Position numbers and translations under genes: made by a program
Shown here: positions 1 through 9,059 of the stretch, one piece after another
Position numbering within the stretch: the first letter of the stretch is position 1
Layout: the number at the start of each line of letters is the position of its first letter
The notes under the pieces: generated by a model
What the model was told of the DNA's origin: nothing
Seen by the model: only the letters and a program-made list of their open reading frames with translations
Databases searched by the model: none
Assembly (NCBI RefSeq): GCF_021729865.1
Contig: NZ_CP063400.1
Coordinates: 4,402,001 to 4,466,000, forward strand
DNA length: 64,000 nt
Source of the DNA: Hydrogenophaga sp. SL48
Lineage (GTDB): Bacteria; Pseudomonadota; Gammaproteobacteria; Burkholderiales; Burkholderiaceae_C
Reading direction: 5' to 3'

Positions 1-583
1 CGGGGTGCGAACGGGCAAAGTCGTCGGCTTTGAAGCCCCGTGCGTCGAGCAAGGCCACGGCCAGCGCGTCACCCAGTGCGAGTTGCGCGGTGGTGCTGGC
101 GGTGGGGGCCAGGTTGTGCGGGCAGGCCTCTTTTTCGACCGAGGTGTCGAGCACCACGTCGGCGTGTCGCCCGAGCGTGGACGAGGCCCGGCCAGTGAAC
201 GCGACCAGCGGCACACCCATGCGTTTGATCAGTGGAAGGATGGCGGTGAGCTCCTCGCTTTCGCCGCTGTTGCTGATGCCGAGCACCACGTCGGCCGCGG
301 TGATCATGCCCAGGTCGCCATGGCTGGCCTCGGCAGGGTGCACGAACATCGCGGGCGTTCCGGTGGAGGCCAGGGTGGCGGTGATCTTGCGTCCGATGTG
401 GCCGCTCTTGCCCATGCCCATGACCACCACGCGCCCCTTGCACGACAGCAGCAGGTCCACCGCACGCACGAAACGGTCGTCCAGCCGTCCGGCCATGGAG
501 AGCACCGCCTGGGCCTCAATGTCCAGGGCTTCGCGCGCCAGATTGGTGGTGCGAACGGGATCCAGGGTGGGGGGCAGACTCAT
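1..583 (-). CDS. kdsD: D-arabinose 5-phosphate isomerase, C-terminus cut by window edge
   Basis: Interconverts ribulose 5-phosphate and arabinose 5-phosphate, the first step of Kdo synthesis for lipopolysaccharide in the cytoplasm. The 194 visible codons from ATG at 583 contain a SIS sugar-isomerase domain, with GMGKSG at residues 56-61 and SNSGESEE at 104-111, both typical of KdsD/KpsF. The paired CBS domains expected after residue about 200 lie outside the window. The gene is divergent from the antiporter gene, with a 67-bp gap that must hold both promoters. KdsD and its paralogue KpsF/GutQ cannot be separated from this half alone; location next to a Kef antiporter fits kdsD. Confidence 0.9.
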   Translation of the reverse strand, partial: MSLPPTLDPVRTTNLAREALDIEAQAVLSMAGRLDDRFVRAVDLLLSCKGRVVVMGMGKSGHIGRKITATLASTGTPAMFVHPAEASHGDLGMITAADVVLGISNSGESEELTAILPLIKRMGVPLVAFTGRASSTLGRHADVVLDTSVEKEACPHNLAPTASTTAQLALGDALAVALLDARGFKADDFARSHP

Positions 584-650
584 CAATGGATTATCGCCGC
601 AGCCACCGAATGGCGACTTCGCACGAGAGTCACCCGATTAACATCAGTGC

Positions 651-2639
651 ATGAATTCGCTCGACATCACGCTGCTCTACCTGCTGGCCGCCGTGTTGGG
701 CGTGGTGGGCTGCCGCATGCTCAAGCTGCCGCCGATGCTCGGCTACCTGGTGGTGGGCGTGGTGATCGGCCCGAACGCGCTGGCGCTCGCGCAGGACTCG
801 GCCGGTCTGCGGCACCTCGCCGAATTCGGCGTGGTGTTCCTGATGTTCGTGATCGGGCTGGAGTTTTCACTGCCCAAGCTCAGGACCATGAAACGGCACG
901 TGTTTGGTCTGGGACTGTCCCAGGTCGTGCTCACCGTGCTGCTGACCACGCTGGCCTCGCTGGCCATGGGCGTGCTGCTGCCCAATTGGTGGAAGCTCTC
1001 GTGGCAAATGGCGTTGTCGCTGGGCGGCGTGATGGCCATGAGCAGCACCGCCATCGTGATCAAGCTCGTGGTCGAGCGGCTGGAGCTGGAGTCGGAGCAT
1101 GGCAAGCGCGTGGTGGGCATCCTGCTGTTTCAGGATTTGGCCGTGGTGCCGCTGCTGGTGCTGATTCCCGCGCTGGGCTCCGCGCCGGAAGACCTTCTGC
1201 CCGCCCTGGGCCTGGCCCTGGTCAAGGCGGTGGTGCTGCTCGGCGTGCTGCTCACGGGCGGCCAGAAGGTGATGCGGTGGTGGCTCACGCTGGTGGCGCG
1301 GCGCAAAAGCGAAGAGCTGTTCATGCTCAACCTGCTGCTGATCACGCTGGGCCTGGCCTGGCTGACGGAGCACGCCGGCCTGTCGCTCGCGCTGGGTGCG
1401 TTCGTGGCGGGCATGCTGATTTCCGAGACCGAATACAAGCACCAGGTGGAGACCGACATCCGCCCGTTTCACGACGTGCTGCTGGGCCTGTTCTTCATCA
1501 CCATCGGCATGATGCTGGACTGGCGCCTGGTGCTGGAGCGCTGGCCGCTCGTGCTGCTGTTGCTCACGCTCTCGCTGGGCTTCAAGATCGCCATGATCTC
1601 GGGCCTCACGCGGGCCTTCGGCGCGCCGATGGGCACCGCGCTGCGCACGGGCCTGTACCTCTGCCAGGGCGGGGAATTCGGTCTGGTGCTGCTCACGCTG
1701 GCTGGCCAGCACGAGCTGGTGCCGCCACAGCTGTTCAACCCCGTCCTGGCGAGCATGGTCATCTCCATGCTCGCCACGCCGTTCCTGATCATGTACACCA
1801 ACGACATCGTCACCCGCGTGGTGGGCAGCGACTGGCTCATGCAGTCGGTGCAGATGACCAGCATTGCACGCAAGGCCATCAACGCCGACAAGCACGTGAT
1901 CATCTGCGGCTACGGCCGCTGCGGGCAGAACCTGGCGCGCCTGCTCGAAGCCGAAGGCATTCCCTACATGGCGCTCGACCTCGACCCCGACCGGGTGCGC
2001 CAGGCCGCAGCGGCCGGGCACTCGGTGGTGTTCGGCGACGCCGCGCGGCTGCAGGCCCTGATGGCGGCGGGCCTGCACCGCGCCAGCGCGGTGGTGATCA
2101 CCTACATCGAAACCGCGAGTGCATTGAAGGTCCTGCACCACACCCACGAACACGCGCCACAGGTGCCCGTGGTGGTGCGCACCATCGACGACACCGACGA
2201 CGCCAGGCTGCGCCAGGCCGGCGCGACCGAGGTGGTGCCCGAGGCCATCGAGGCCAGCCTGATGCTGGCCAGCCACGCGCTGGCGCTGGTGGGCGTGCCG
2301 ATGCGGCGCGTGATCCGCGTGGTGCAGGACCAGCGCGATGCGCGCTACAACCTGCTCAAGGGCTACTTTCACGGCGCCGACGACGATGGCATCGAAGAAG
2401 CCGATCACGAGCGCCTGTCCACCGTCACCATCCCGCCGGGCGGGCGCAAAGTGGGCAAGACCCTCGGCAGCGTCGCGCTCGACGCCATGGGCGTGCGCGT
2501 GGCCAACCTGCGGCGCGCGGGAGGGCAGAACGCGCCATTTGACGACCTGACCGTGCTCCAGGGTGGCGACACTCTGGTGCTCAGCGGCAAGGCCCCGGCG
2601 CTGGCGCTGGCCGAAGAGAAGCTGCTCAGCGGCCGCTGA
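651..2639 (+). CDS. Kef-type CPA2 monovalent cation:proton antiporter with RCK domain
   Basis: Inner-membrane antiporter of the CPA2 family, probably exchanging K+ for H+ and gated by a cytoplasmic RCK module. The 662-residue product begins with about twelve hydrophobic segments (residues 1-400). A TrkA-N Rossmann domain starts near residue 412 with the nucleotide-binding glycines [10 protein letters not shown], and a TrkA-C domain follows from about residue 583. The length and domain order match KefB/KefC/YbaL-type proteins. ATG at 651 is the first start after the divergent kdsD. Whether it is glutathione-gated (KefB/C) or YbaL-like cannot be decided by eye. Confidence 0.9.
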   Translation: MNSLDITLLYLLAAVLGVVGCRMLKLPPMLGYLVVGVVIGPNALALAQDSAGLRHLAEFGVVFLMFVIGLEFSLPKLRTMKRHVFGLGLSQVVLTVLLTTLASLAMGVLLPNWWKLSWQMALSLGGVMAMSSTAIVIKLVVERLELESEHGKRVVGILLFQDLAVVPLLVLIPALGSAPEDLLPALGLALVKAVVLLGVLLTGGQKVMRWWLTLVARRKSEELFMLNLLLITLGLAWLTEHAGLSLALGAFVAGMLISETEYKHQVETDIRPFHDVLLGLFFITIGMMLDWRLVLERWPLVLLLLTLSLGFKIAMISGLTRAFGAPMGTALRTGLYLCQGGEFGLVLLTLAGQHELVPPQLFNPVLASMVISMLATPFLIMYTNDIVTRVVGSDWLMQSVQMTSIARKAINADKHVIICGYGRCGQNLARLLEAEGIPYMALDLDPDRVRQAAAAGHSVVFGDAARLQALMAAGLHRASAVVITYIETASALKVLHHTHEHAPQVPVVVRTIDDTDDARLRQAGATEVVPEAIEASLMLASHALALVGVPMRRVIRVVQDQRDARYNLLKGYFHGADDDGIEEADHERLSTVTIPPGGRKVGKTLGSVALDAMGVRVANLRRAGGQNAPFDDLTVLQGGDTLVLSGKAPALALAEEKLLSGR

Positions 2640-2715
2640 ACATCGGCGCACGCGGCTGTCCCGATCGGGCCTCGCCCCGGTGCTGCGTTTCACGTGCGAG
2701 GGGATAATCCCGAAC

Positions 2716-3261
2716 ATGGACAACACCGCCTACCTCCGCTCGCACATCCGCACCGTGCCCGACTGGCCGGCACCGGGAGTGCAGTTCCGCGACATCACGC
2801 CGCTGCTGCAAGACCCCAAGGTGTTCCGCGTGCTGATCGACACCTTTGTGCACCGCTACATGGACCCTGCGCTCCGCCCCACGGTGGTGGCCGGTCTGGA
2901 TGCGCGCGGCTTCATCATCGGCTCGGTGGTGGCCTACGAGCTGGGCGTGGGCTTTGTGCCGATCCGGAAGAAGGGCAAGCTGCCCTTCACGACGGTGGAG
3001 GAGACCTACGAACTGGAATACGGCAGCGCGACGGTCGAGCTGCACACCGACGCCGTCAAGGCAGGGGACCGCGTGCTGCTGATCGACGACCTGATCGCCA
3101 CCGGCGGCACCATGATGGCGGGGCGGCGGCTGCTGGAGAAGCTGGGGGCCGAGGTGATGGAAGGTGCGGCCATCGTCGACCTGCCCGAGCTGGGCGGGTC
3201 GGACAAGTTGCGAACATCGGGGTTGCCGCTGTTCACACTGGTCGATTTCGCAGGGCACTGA
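2716..3261 (+). CDS. apt: Adenine phosphoribosyltransferase
   Basis: Purine salvage enzyme that converts adenine and PRPP to AMP and pyrophosphate in the cytoplasm. The 181-residue product has the usual Apt length, the early [17 protein letters not shown] block, and the PRPP-binding loop [13 protein letters not shown] at about residues 121-133. The in-frame reading extends upstream to 2563, but that part overlaps the antiporter gene and has no Apt similarity, so ATG at 2716 is chosen. It follows the antiporter gene by 76 bp and could be co-transcribed. Confidence 0.95.
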   Translation: MDNTAYLRSHIRTVPDWPAPGVQFRDITPLLQDPKVFRVLIDTFVHRYMDPALRPTVVAGLDARGFIIGSVVAYELGVGFVPIRKKGKLPFTTVEETYELEYGSATVELHTDAVKAGDRVLLIDDLIATGGTMMAGRRLLEKLGAEVMEGAAIVDLPELGGSDKLRTSGLPLFTLVDFAGH

Positions 3262-3304
3262 CGCCTCCACGGGTCTGACACCCGGCTGCCCCGCGCAACC
3301 GGTC

Positions 3305-3964
3305 TCAGAGTTTGCCGTACTGGGTTTCGCTCAGCTCGGAAAAACCACTGTGTGACTCCGGCTCGGGCGCATCGGGCGGCGGCTCCATGCGGTGTGCAGG
3401 CATCGCAGGTTGCTGCAAGGCCTGGCGAAAGGCACTCACCTCTTCAGGCGCCACGGAGGACGGCACACGTCCGTTGGGCAACGGCGTGTCGGGCGCAGGA
3501 ATGGCCGTGCCGCTGAGAGCCGCCTCGCGCTGGGTCTGCGCCGACACCGCCGCCTTCAAGGCCATGCCGCGCTGGTCGTGGGCCGCCTTGCGCCGCCAAT
3601 ACACGGCCTGCACCTGCATCGAATGGCGCGAGCGGGCGCTGCTCTGGATCCAACGCTCAATCTCCAAAAGGTACTCGTCGGGCATGGCCTCGGCAGGCAA
3701 TGCCAGATCCACCAGCACCAAAAAGCCGTCGCCGCTGGTGTCGAGCGCGAGCACCTTGAAGTCGTAGCTGGTGGACAACACCCCGGCACGGATCAACGAC
3801 TCTCGAACCACCGAGAACAGCTGCTCTCGGCGCAGGACACGTCGACCGCGCCTCGGCGAGATCAGTGGCAAGGTCGTCTGGCTGAAAGAGCGGCGCGGTT
3901 TGCTCCGGCCACCGCTTCCGCCCGCATCGGATTTTTTGGCTTGTAGCCAGCGCAACAGGGACAT
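3305..3964 (-). CDS. Conserved hypothetical protein
   Basis: A 219-residue soluble protein with no domain I can name. Residues 1-50 are rich in basic residues and serine. A compact alpha/beta-looking section (about 45-125, with acidic EYLLEIERWIQSSARS) follows. The C-terminal 80 residues are Pro/Ala/Glu-rich and probably disordered. It converges on apt with a 43-bp gap. There is no signal peptide or membrane segment. It resembles a Burkholderiales-restricted family known only by conservation; function is not assigned. Confidence 0.7.
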   Translation of the reverse strand: MSLLRWLQAKKSDAGGSGGRSKPRRSFSQTTLPLISPRRGRRVLRREQLFSVVRESLIRAGVLSTSYDFKVLALDTSGDGFLVLVDLALPAEAMPDEYLLEIERWIQSSARSRHSMQVQAVYWRRKAAHDQRGMALKAAVSAQTQREAALSGTAIPAPDTPLPNGRVPSSVAPEEVSAFRQALQQPAMPAHRMEPPPDAPEPESHSGFSELSETQYGKL

Positions 3965-4056
3965 GGCCGGAGTATGCCTTCAGGTCAGCGGGTTGGAATG
4001 AGGGAAATGCCGCATTTGCCCAGCGAATCGTAACAACTGGACGACACAGGCCGCCG

Positions 4057-4548
4057 TCAGGTCACGGCCACGCGTTTGGGCTTGTGGTACATGCGACGCG
4101 CCAAGACCGCCGCCATGGCAACGGTGAGGTCCAGCGCGATCGAAGGGTAACGGGTCGACAGTTCGCGAAAACGCAAAGGCGTCATGCACCACAACCGGGC
4201 GTGACTGCCGGCATTCACCGTGGCGCTGCGTGGCAGGTGGCTGAAAAAAGCTCCTTCGCCCAGAATCGACCCGGCACCGACCACCGCGATGCGCACCCGG
4301 TCCTTGTCGTCTTCGTAATGCACGGTGAGGCTGCCGCTTTCGACGAAGTAAACCGTCCGGTCCTTCACGCCCTGTTCGATCAAGACCTGCCCCTGCTGGA
4401 GGCTCACAGGCTGAAGGTAATCCCCGAGCGTGGTCCATTGAGCCTCCGTCAGGTTCAGAGGAACAGCGTCCAGCGCACTGCAGACCCGCATGGCTTGAGC
4501 CAGCGACTGGATGTCGTAACGCCCAGTGGACATCTGAGAGGCATTCAT
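4057..4548 (-). CDS. Cyclic-nucleotide-binding domain protein without DNA-binding domain
   Basis: A 163-residue protein that is essentially one cNMP-binding (Crp-type) beta-roll at about residues 30-135. It has the glycine-rich turns VESGSLTVHY and GAGSILGEGAFF, and the basic SATVNA segment that corresponds to the phosphate-binding cassette. There is no C-terminal helix-turn-helix, so it is unlikely to bind DNA; a ligand-sensing or partner-regulating role is inferred. ATG at 4548 is preferred over the in-frame ATG at 4656 because the added residues look non-coding. It lies just downstream of mnmE on the same strand. Confidence 0.75.
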   Translation of the reverse strand: MNASQMSTGRYDIQSLAQAMRVCSALDAVPLNLTEAQWTTLGDYLQPVSLQQGQVLIEQGVKDRTVYFVESGSLTVHYEDDKDRVRIAVVGAGSILGEGAFFSHLPRSATVNAGSHARLWCMTPLRFRELSTRYPSIALDLTVAMAAVLARRMYHKPKRVAVT

Positions 4549-4652
4549 CGACCCACGATAACGGCGGCAGCGGCCTGAACACAAGCACAATTTACCGATG
4601 CTTACAGCTTCGCTCCGAGCGGTTGCGTGCAGACACCAGACGGCGACCCGGT

Positions 4653-6074
4653 TCACTTGCCGATGCAGAAGCGGGAAAAGATCTCACCCAGCAGGTCGTC
4701 CGCACTGAACGCCCCGGTGATCTGATTCAAGCTGTGTTGCGCCAGGCGCAGCTCTTCGGCCAGCAGGTCCAGGTGCTCGGCACGGGCCTCCAGGCAGGTC
4801 TGCGCGGCGGCCAGATGCTCAGCCACGCGGTGCAAGGCCTGCAGATGCCGCTCGCGCGCCATGAACAGGCCATCGCCCGCGTGCTGCCAACCGGCCAGAG
4901 TGAGCAAGCCCTGGCGCAGGCCTTCGATGCCCTCACCGCTTTTGGCGGATATCGCCAGATCACCGGCCCGCAGACGCTCAGCGAGTGCCGCCTGCTGAGG
5001 TGCGCCACACTGGTCGAGCTTGTTCCAGACCTGCAGCACCGTCACGCCCGCCGGCAAGGCCGCTGAGATCGCGGCGTCCGCCGCCTGGTAGTCGGCACCC
5101 TCGCACCGCGTCAGGTCGTGCAGGAAGAGCACCGCATCGGCCGCGTCGATCTGCCCCCAGGCACGCTGAATGCCGATTTTTTCGACCTCGTCCACGTCGG
5201 CACCTTCGCGCAGCCCGGCGGTGTCGATCACGTGCAGAGGCACGCCTTCGATCTGGATGGTCTGCTGCACCACGTCGCGCGTGGTGCCCGCAATCGGCGT
5301 GACGATGGCCAGCTCGGCGCCCGCAAGCGCGTTGAGCAACGAGCTTTTGCCCGCGTTCGGCTGACCGGCGATCACCACCTTGAGGCCGTCGCGCAGCAAG
5401 GCGCCCTGGCGCGCCTGGGCCTGCACATCGGTCAGCGCCGAGCGCAAACGGGCGAGCTGCCCCTCGGCGTCGGCTTTTTTCAGGAAGTCGATCTCTTCTT
5501 CGGGAAAGTCCAGCGTGGCTTCAACCAGCATGCGCAGGTTGACGAGCGCATCCCGCAGCGCGTGGATGCGCTCGGAAAACACGCCCGCCAGCGAGCGGCT
5601 GGCGCTGCGCGCGGCGGCCTCGGTGCTGGCGTCGATCAGGTCGGCCACCGCCTCGGCCTGGGCCAGGTCGAGCTTGTCGTTCAGGAAGGCGCGTTCGGTG
5701 AACTCGCCCGCGCGCGCGGGCCGCAGGCCGCTCAGCAGTGGCAAGCCATTGGCATCGGCCGACTGTGCGACTTGCAGACAGCGCGCCAGCAGCAACTGCA
5801 ATACCACCGGTCCGCCATGACCCTGCAGCTCCAGCACGTCTTCGCCCGTGTACGAATGCGGCCCCGGAAACCACAGCGCCAGGCCATGGTCAATGGGCTG
5901 ACCGGCTGCGTCGAGAAACGGCAGGTAGGTCGCCTCACGCGGCTTCAGCGCGCGGCCCAGCAGGGCCTGCACGAAACCCACCAGTCCCTTGCCCGACACC
6001 CGCACGATGCCCACCGCTCCGCGACCGGGCGCGGTGGCGATGGCGACGATAGGGTCACGGGAGGCAGAGAGCAT
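4653..6074 (-). CDS. mnmE: tRNA modification GTPase MnmE
   Basis: With MnmG it installs the cmnm5 group at the wobble uridine of certain tRNAs. The 473-residue product starts [19 protein letters not shown], the conserved TrmE N-terminal domain. The G domain has P-loop GQPNAGKSS near residue 233, DTAG (G3) and NKLD (G4). It ends FCIGK, the invariant C-terminal cysteine motif. The in-frame ATG at 6125 would add 17 residues absent from the family, so 6074 is used. It is the distal gene of the rpmH-rnpA-yidD-yidC-mnmE block. Confidence 0.97.
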   Translation of the reverse strand: MLSASRDPIVAIATAPGRGAVGIVRVSGKGLVGFVQALLGRALKPREATYLPFLDAAGQPIDHGLALWFPGPHSYTGEDVLELQGHGGPVVLQLLLARCLQVAQSADANGLPLLSGLRPARAGEFTERAFLNDKLDLAQAEAVADLIDASTEAAARSASRSLAGVFSERIHALRDALVNLRMLVEATLDFPEEEIDFLKKADAEGQLARLRSALTDVQAQARQGALLRDGLKVVIAGQPNAGKSSLLNALAGAELAIVTPIAGTTRDVVQQTIQIEGVPLHVIDTAGLREGADVDEVEKIGIQRAWGQIDAADAVLFLHDLTRCEGADYQAADAAISAALPAGVTVLQVWNKLDQCGAPQQAALAERLRAGDLAISAKSGEGIEGLRQGLLTLAGWQHAGDGLFMARERHLQALHRVAEHLAAAQTCLEARAEHLDLLAEELRLAQHSLNQITGAFSADDLLGEIFSRFCIGK

Positions 6075-6151
6075 GGATTGAGAGGATAAAGCGGAAAAAC
6101 AAAGGGCCTGCAGATGCAGGCCCAATGACGTGAAGTGTCCCTTACCAAAGA

Positions 6152-6227
6152 CACCGAGGAACCTGCTTTGCCGGGCCTCTGGTGTCGCCCCCCTTTGAAG
6201 GGGGGAGCCGCGAAGCGGCGCAGGGGG
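6152..6227. repeat. GC-rich intergenic repeat, copy 1 (abuts yidC stop)
   Basis: First of three related elements. It runs from CACCGAGGAAC through GCCGGGCCTCTGGTG, a C-run/G-run hairpin, and GCGAAGCGGCGC followed by a G tract, ending one base before the yidC stop codon. Copies 2 and 3 sit in the same orientation directly after the stop codons of two other minus-strand genes. On the gene strand it begins with C5 and can fold into GC hairpins, so a role in 3'-end formation is possible. Confidence 0.8.
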
Positions 6228-7919
6228 TTACTTCCTAAACAATTCGAACGGATTCGTGATCTTCAGCGGCACGCCCATGCGCTTGTTGATGAAGGACTGC
6301 TGGGCGATCGTCAGCACGTTGTTCGTGATCCAGTACAGCACCAGGCCGGCCGGGAAGAAGAAGAACATGACCGAGAACATCAGCGGCATCAGCCACATCA
6401 TCTTGGCTTGCAGCGGATCCGGCGGCAGCGGGTTCAGCGCGGTCTGGATGATCGTGGTCAGCGTCATGATGAACGGCAGCACGAAGTACGGGTCTTTGGT
6501 GGACAGGTCGGTGATCCAGCCCATCCAGGGCGCGTTGCGCATTTCCACCGACGACAGCAGCACCCAGTACAGCGCGATGAACACCGGGATCTGGATCATG
6601 ATGGGGAAGCAGCCACCCAGCGGGTTGACCTTTTCTTCCCGGTACATCTTCATCATTTCCTGCTGCATCAGCTGCGGGTTGCCCTTGAGGCGCTCGCGCA
6701 TTTCGGCGACCTTCGGGTTGATGGCCTTCATCTTGGCCATGCTGCGGTAGGCGCTGGCGTTGAGCCAGTAGAACGCGGCCTTGAGCAACACCACGAGCAG
6801 CACGATCGACCAGCCCCAGTTGGCGACAAAGCCGTGGATCTTCTCCAGCAGCCAATACAGCGGCTTGGCCAGGATGGTCAACCAGCCGTAGTCCTTCACC
6901 AACTCCAGGCCCGGGGCCACGGTTTCGAGCACCGTCTCTTGTTGCGGACCAATGAACAGGCGCGCATCGAGCTTCTGGCTCTGGCCGGGGGCCACGGCAG
7001 GCAGCGTCGTAATCGCGCCGACCGAGTACAGGTTGTTGTCGACCTTGCGGGCGAAGTTCTCCCGCACGGTGCCGTCACCCAGCAACCAGGCCGAAGCGAA
7101 GTAATGCTGCACCATGGCCACGTAACCGTCGTTCGATGTTTTCTCGAAGCTGGTCTTGTCCTTGTCGATGTCGGCGAACTCCACCTTCTGGTACTTCTGA
7201 GCTTCGGTGTAAATCGCTGGGCCGGTGAACGTGGAATAGAAGGGGGTTTCGCTGTCGGTCTTGTTGCCGTCGCGCACCAGCTGCAGGTACAACTGAGGCG
7301 TGACCGCCGCCGCGCCGGTGTTGACCACCTCGTGGCTCACACCAATCACGTAGCTGCCGCGCTGCAATGAGTAGGTCTTGGCCAGCTTCACGCCACCCAC
7401 GTCGGCCGACTCGAAGCGAAGCATCAACTCGTTCTGGCCATCGGCCAGCGACGTCGGGCCCGAGACCAGGGACATGGGGGTCTTGTGGGTGGGAAAGCTG
7501 CCACCGATCAGGCCGGTCTGCGCCACATAGGTGTGCTTCTCATTCTGGACCAGCAGCTGCAGCGGCTCGGAGCCCAGTTGCTGACTGGCGTGCTTGAGCA
7601 ATGTGGCACCGATCAGGGACCCGCCCTCGCTGTTGAAGGTCAGCTTCAGCACATCGGTGCTGGCGTCAATGCGCTGGGCCACTGGCGCGGGCGCGCCGCC
7701 TGGTGCTGCTGCGACACCGGCTGCAGCCGTTGTTGCTGCGGGCACAGCAGCGTTGCTGCCCGCAGCCGGAGCGGCCCCCCCAGCGGCCTGGGGTGCTGTC
7801 ACCGCAGATGAGGGGAAGAAGGTCGGTGCCTTGCCGTTGTGAATCTGCCACTTGTCCCAGATCAGGACCATCGAAAAACCAAAAACCACCCAGAGGATGG
7901 AACGGCGGATGTCGTTCAT
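6228..7919 (-). CDS. yidC: Membrane protein insertase YidC
   Basis: Inserts and folds inner-membrane proteins, alone or with Sec. The 563-residue product has an N-terminal membrane anchor (residues about 5-22), an Ala/Pro-rich linker, and a large periplasmic domain to about residue 340. The conserved C-terminal insertase core follows, with the GGCFPIMIQIPVFIALYWVL segment and five membrane helices in all. The start (7919) overlaps the yidD stop by 4 bp (ATGA), so the two are translationally coupled. A GC-rich repeat follows the stop codon directly. Confidence 0.97.
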   Translation of the reverse strand: MNDIRRSILWVVFGFSMVLIWDKWQIHNGKAPTFFPSSAVTAPQAAGGAAPAAGSNAAVPAATTAAAGVAAAPGGAPAPVAQRIDASTDVLKLTFNSEGGSLIGATLLKHASQQLGSEPLQLLVQNEKHTYVAQTGLIGGSFPTHKTPMSLVSGPTSLADGQNELMLRFESADVGGVKLAKTYSLQRGSYVIGVSHEVVNTGAAAVTPQLYLQLVRDGNKTDSETPFYSTFTGPAIYTEAQKYQKVEFADIDKDKTSFEKTSNDGYVAMVQHYFASAWLLGDGTVRENFARKVDNNLYSVGAITTLPAVAPGQSQKLDARLFIGPQQETVLETVAPGLELVKDYGWLTILAKPLYWLLEKIHGFVANWGWSIVLLVVLLKAAFYWLNASAYRSMAKMKAINPKVAEMRERLKGNPQLMQQEMMKMYREEKVNPLGGCFPIMIQIPVFIALYWVLLSSVEMRNAPWMGWITDLSTKDPYFVLPFIMTLTTIIQTALNPLPPDPLQAKMMWLMPLMFSVMFFFFPAGLVLYWITNNVLTIAQQSFINKRMGVPLKITNPFELFRK

Positions 7920-8203
7920 GACGGGATCTTCTTTTCAGGGGACGAAGGGATCAGACGCGAAAACAGGCGTGGCGCCCGCTCGGGTACCGGGTCGTGCCCG
8001 CCCTGACACCAGGGCTGGCAACGACCGATGCGGTGCAACATGAGGTAGGTGCCGGCCAAAGCGCCGTGCTGGCCCAGCGCGCCGATGGCGTAGACCGAAC
8101 AGGTGGGCTCGAAACGGCAACCATTGCCCAACCATGGGCTGAGCACCAAGCGGTAGCCCTTGACCAGGCCGATCAGTGCACGGCGCGGCCAGCTGCTCAA
8201 CAT
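7916..8203 (-). CDS. yidD: Membrane protein insertion efficiency factor YidD
   Basis: Small membrane-associated protein that assists YidC-dependent insertion. The 95 residues contain the family core GYRLVLSPWLGNGCRFEPTC, followed by conserved cysteines and the CQPWCQGGHDPVP motif. The ATG at 8203 overlaps the 3' end of rnpA by 7 bp, and its TGA overlaps the yidC start. The upstream in-frame extension to 8557 is a shadow of rnpA and is excluded. Confidence 0.95.
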   Translation of the reverse strand: MLSSWPRRALIGLVKGYRLVLSPWLGNGCRFEPTCSVYAIGALGQHGALAGTYLMLHRIGRCQPWCQGGHDPVPERAPRLFSRLIPSSPEKKIPS

Positions 8204-8603
8204 GGAGCGACCTCCGCAGGGGCAGACTTCACGGCAACACGATCCATCAGCAGGGTCAGCTCGGCACGCACAGCGACCTTCAAGGCGTCCGAGGTGGCGC
8301 TCACAAACTGCTTGCGGCTGAATTCGCTGCGCAAACGCACCACCAGCGCGGCCTGCGGCAACGCTGACCCGGCCAAGCGGGAAACCTCGTAAATCTGGCG
8401 CCGGATGGTGTTGCGCGTGACCGCGCGACGCGCCCAGCGTTTGGGCAGCATCACGCCCAGCCAGGTATCGGCCACCGGAAACAGCGCACGGCCCTCTTCC
8501 GGGACTGACAACGCCAGCCGGTGGAGGGCAAAGTGGGGGTTTTGGCCACAAGGGCACCCGCCATGACGGCCTGGAACTGCGGCCGGGACCTGATGCGCTG
8601 CAT
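8197..8603 (-). pseudogene. rnpA: RNase P protein component, apparent one-base frameshift
   Basis: RnpA is the protein subunit of RNase P, which matures tRNA 5' ends. One frame gives the expected start MQRIRSRPQFQAVMAGALVA from ATG at 8603. The rest (ALHRLALSVPEEG to the stop at 8197, including PKRWARRAVTRNTIRRQ) is in another frame. The switch falls at a run of five C on the coding strand (G5 at 8535-8539); a sixth C would read KTPHFALHRLAL, the family sequence. Because the gene is normally essential, a sequencing indel is the simplest explanation. A real shift, or use of an internal start near 8511, is possible. Confidence 0.85.
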
Positions 8604-8674
8604 CAGCCGAACCGGGTGGCAGGCATGCCGAACAGCATCGACCCGGCCGGCATGGGCTGCAGGCGCGAGCAGGC

Positions 8675-8809
8675 TCAGACAGCCAGGCGTTTGCGGCCCT
8701 TGGCGCGACGGGCGTTGATCACGGCACGGCCGCCGCGGGTCTTCATGCGCACGAGAAAGCCGTGGGTACGGGCGCGCTTGATCTTGGAGGGCTGGTAGGT
8801 GCGTTTCAT
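8675..8809 (-). CDS. rpmH: 50S ribosomal protein L34
   Basis: The 44-residue basic protein begins [18 protein letters not shown] and ends GRKRLAV, the full L34 sequence. An in-frame ATG two codons upstream (8815) would add Met-Ala; the family start at 8809 is preferred. It is the first gene of the minus-strand rpmH-rnpA-yidD-yidC-mnmE block and faces dnaA across the putative origin. The gap to rnpA is 71 bp. Confidence 0.97.
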   Translation of the reverse strand: MKRTYQPSKIKRARTHGFLVRMKTRGGRAVINARRAKGRKRLAV

Positions 8810-8815
8810 TGCCAT

Positions 8816-9059
8816 GGCAGTGGACCCAGGCTTTGACCGTGGGCATTCAAGTTAAAGGGAAACCCGAGATTATCGCAAGAAAATCCCATGCGCGGCAAGC
8901 ACTTGGCGTTTTTAACCGTTGCAACACCTCATCTCGACGAAGCCCCCGCGCATCGGCCAAGGAGGCAAACCCGGTGTGTGGATAAGTCCACAGGCGCCGT
9001 ACAATCCCCAGCCAGCCCCGAGCCATTTGTCCACAAGAACAGTTTCCTTTTCCGTCTAC
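8816..9059. other. rpmH-dnaA intergenic region, candidate chromosomal origin/regulatory region
   Basis: This 244-bp divergent gap contains an exact DnaA box on the minus strand (TGTGGATAA, 8977-8985). A one-mismatch box TTGTCCACA lies at 9027-9035, and a weaker overlapping AAGTCCACA at 8984-8992. Position between rpmH and dnaA is the classic origin location. The box number is low and I see no strong AT-rich unwinding element, so it may instead be mainly the autoregulated dnaA promoter. Confidence 0.55.

Noticed and set aside
5-2542. Very long open frames on the wrong strand or frame across kefB, gyrB, the carboxylase and other GC-rich genes
   Set aside because: They overlap genes with clear family motifs and have Arg/Ala/Gly/His-rich low-complexity translations, as expected for shadow frames in GC-rich DNA.
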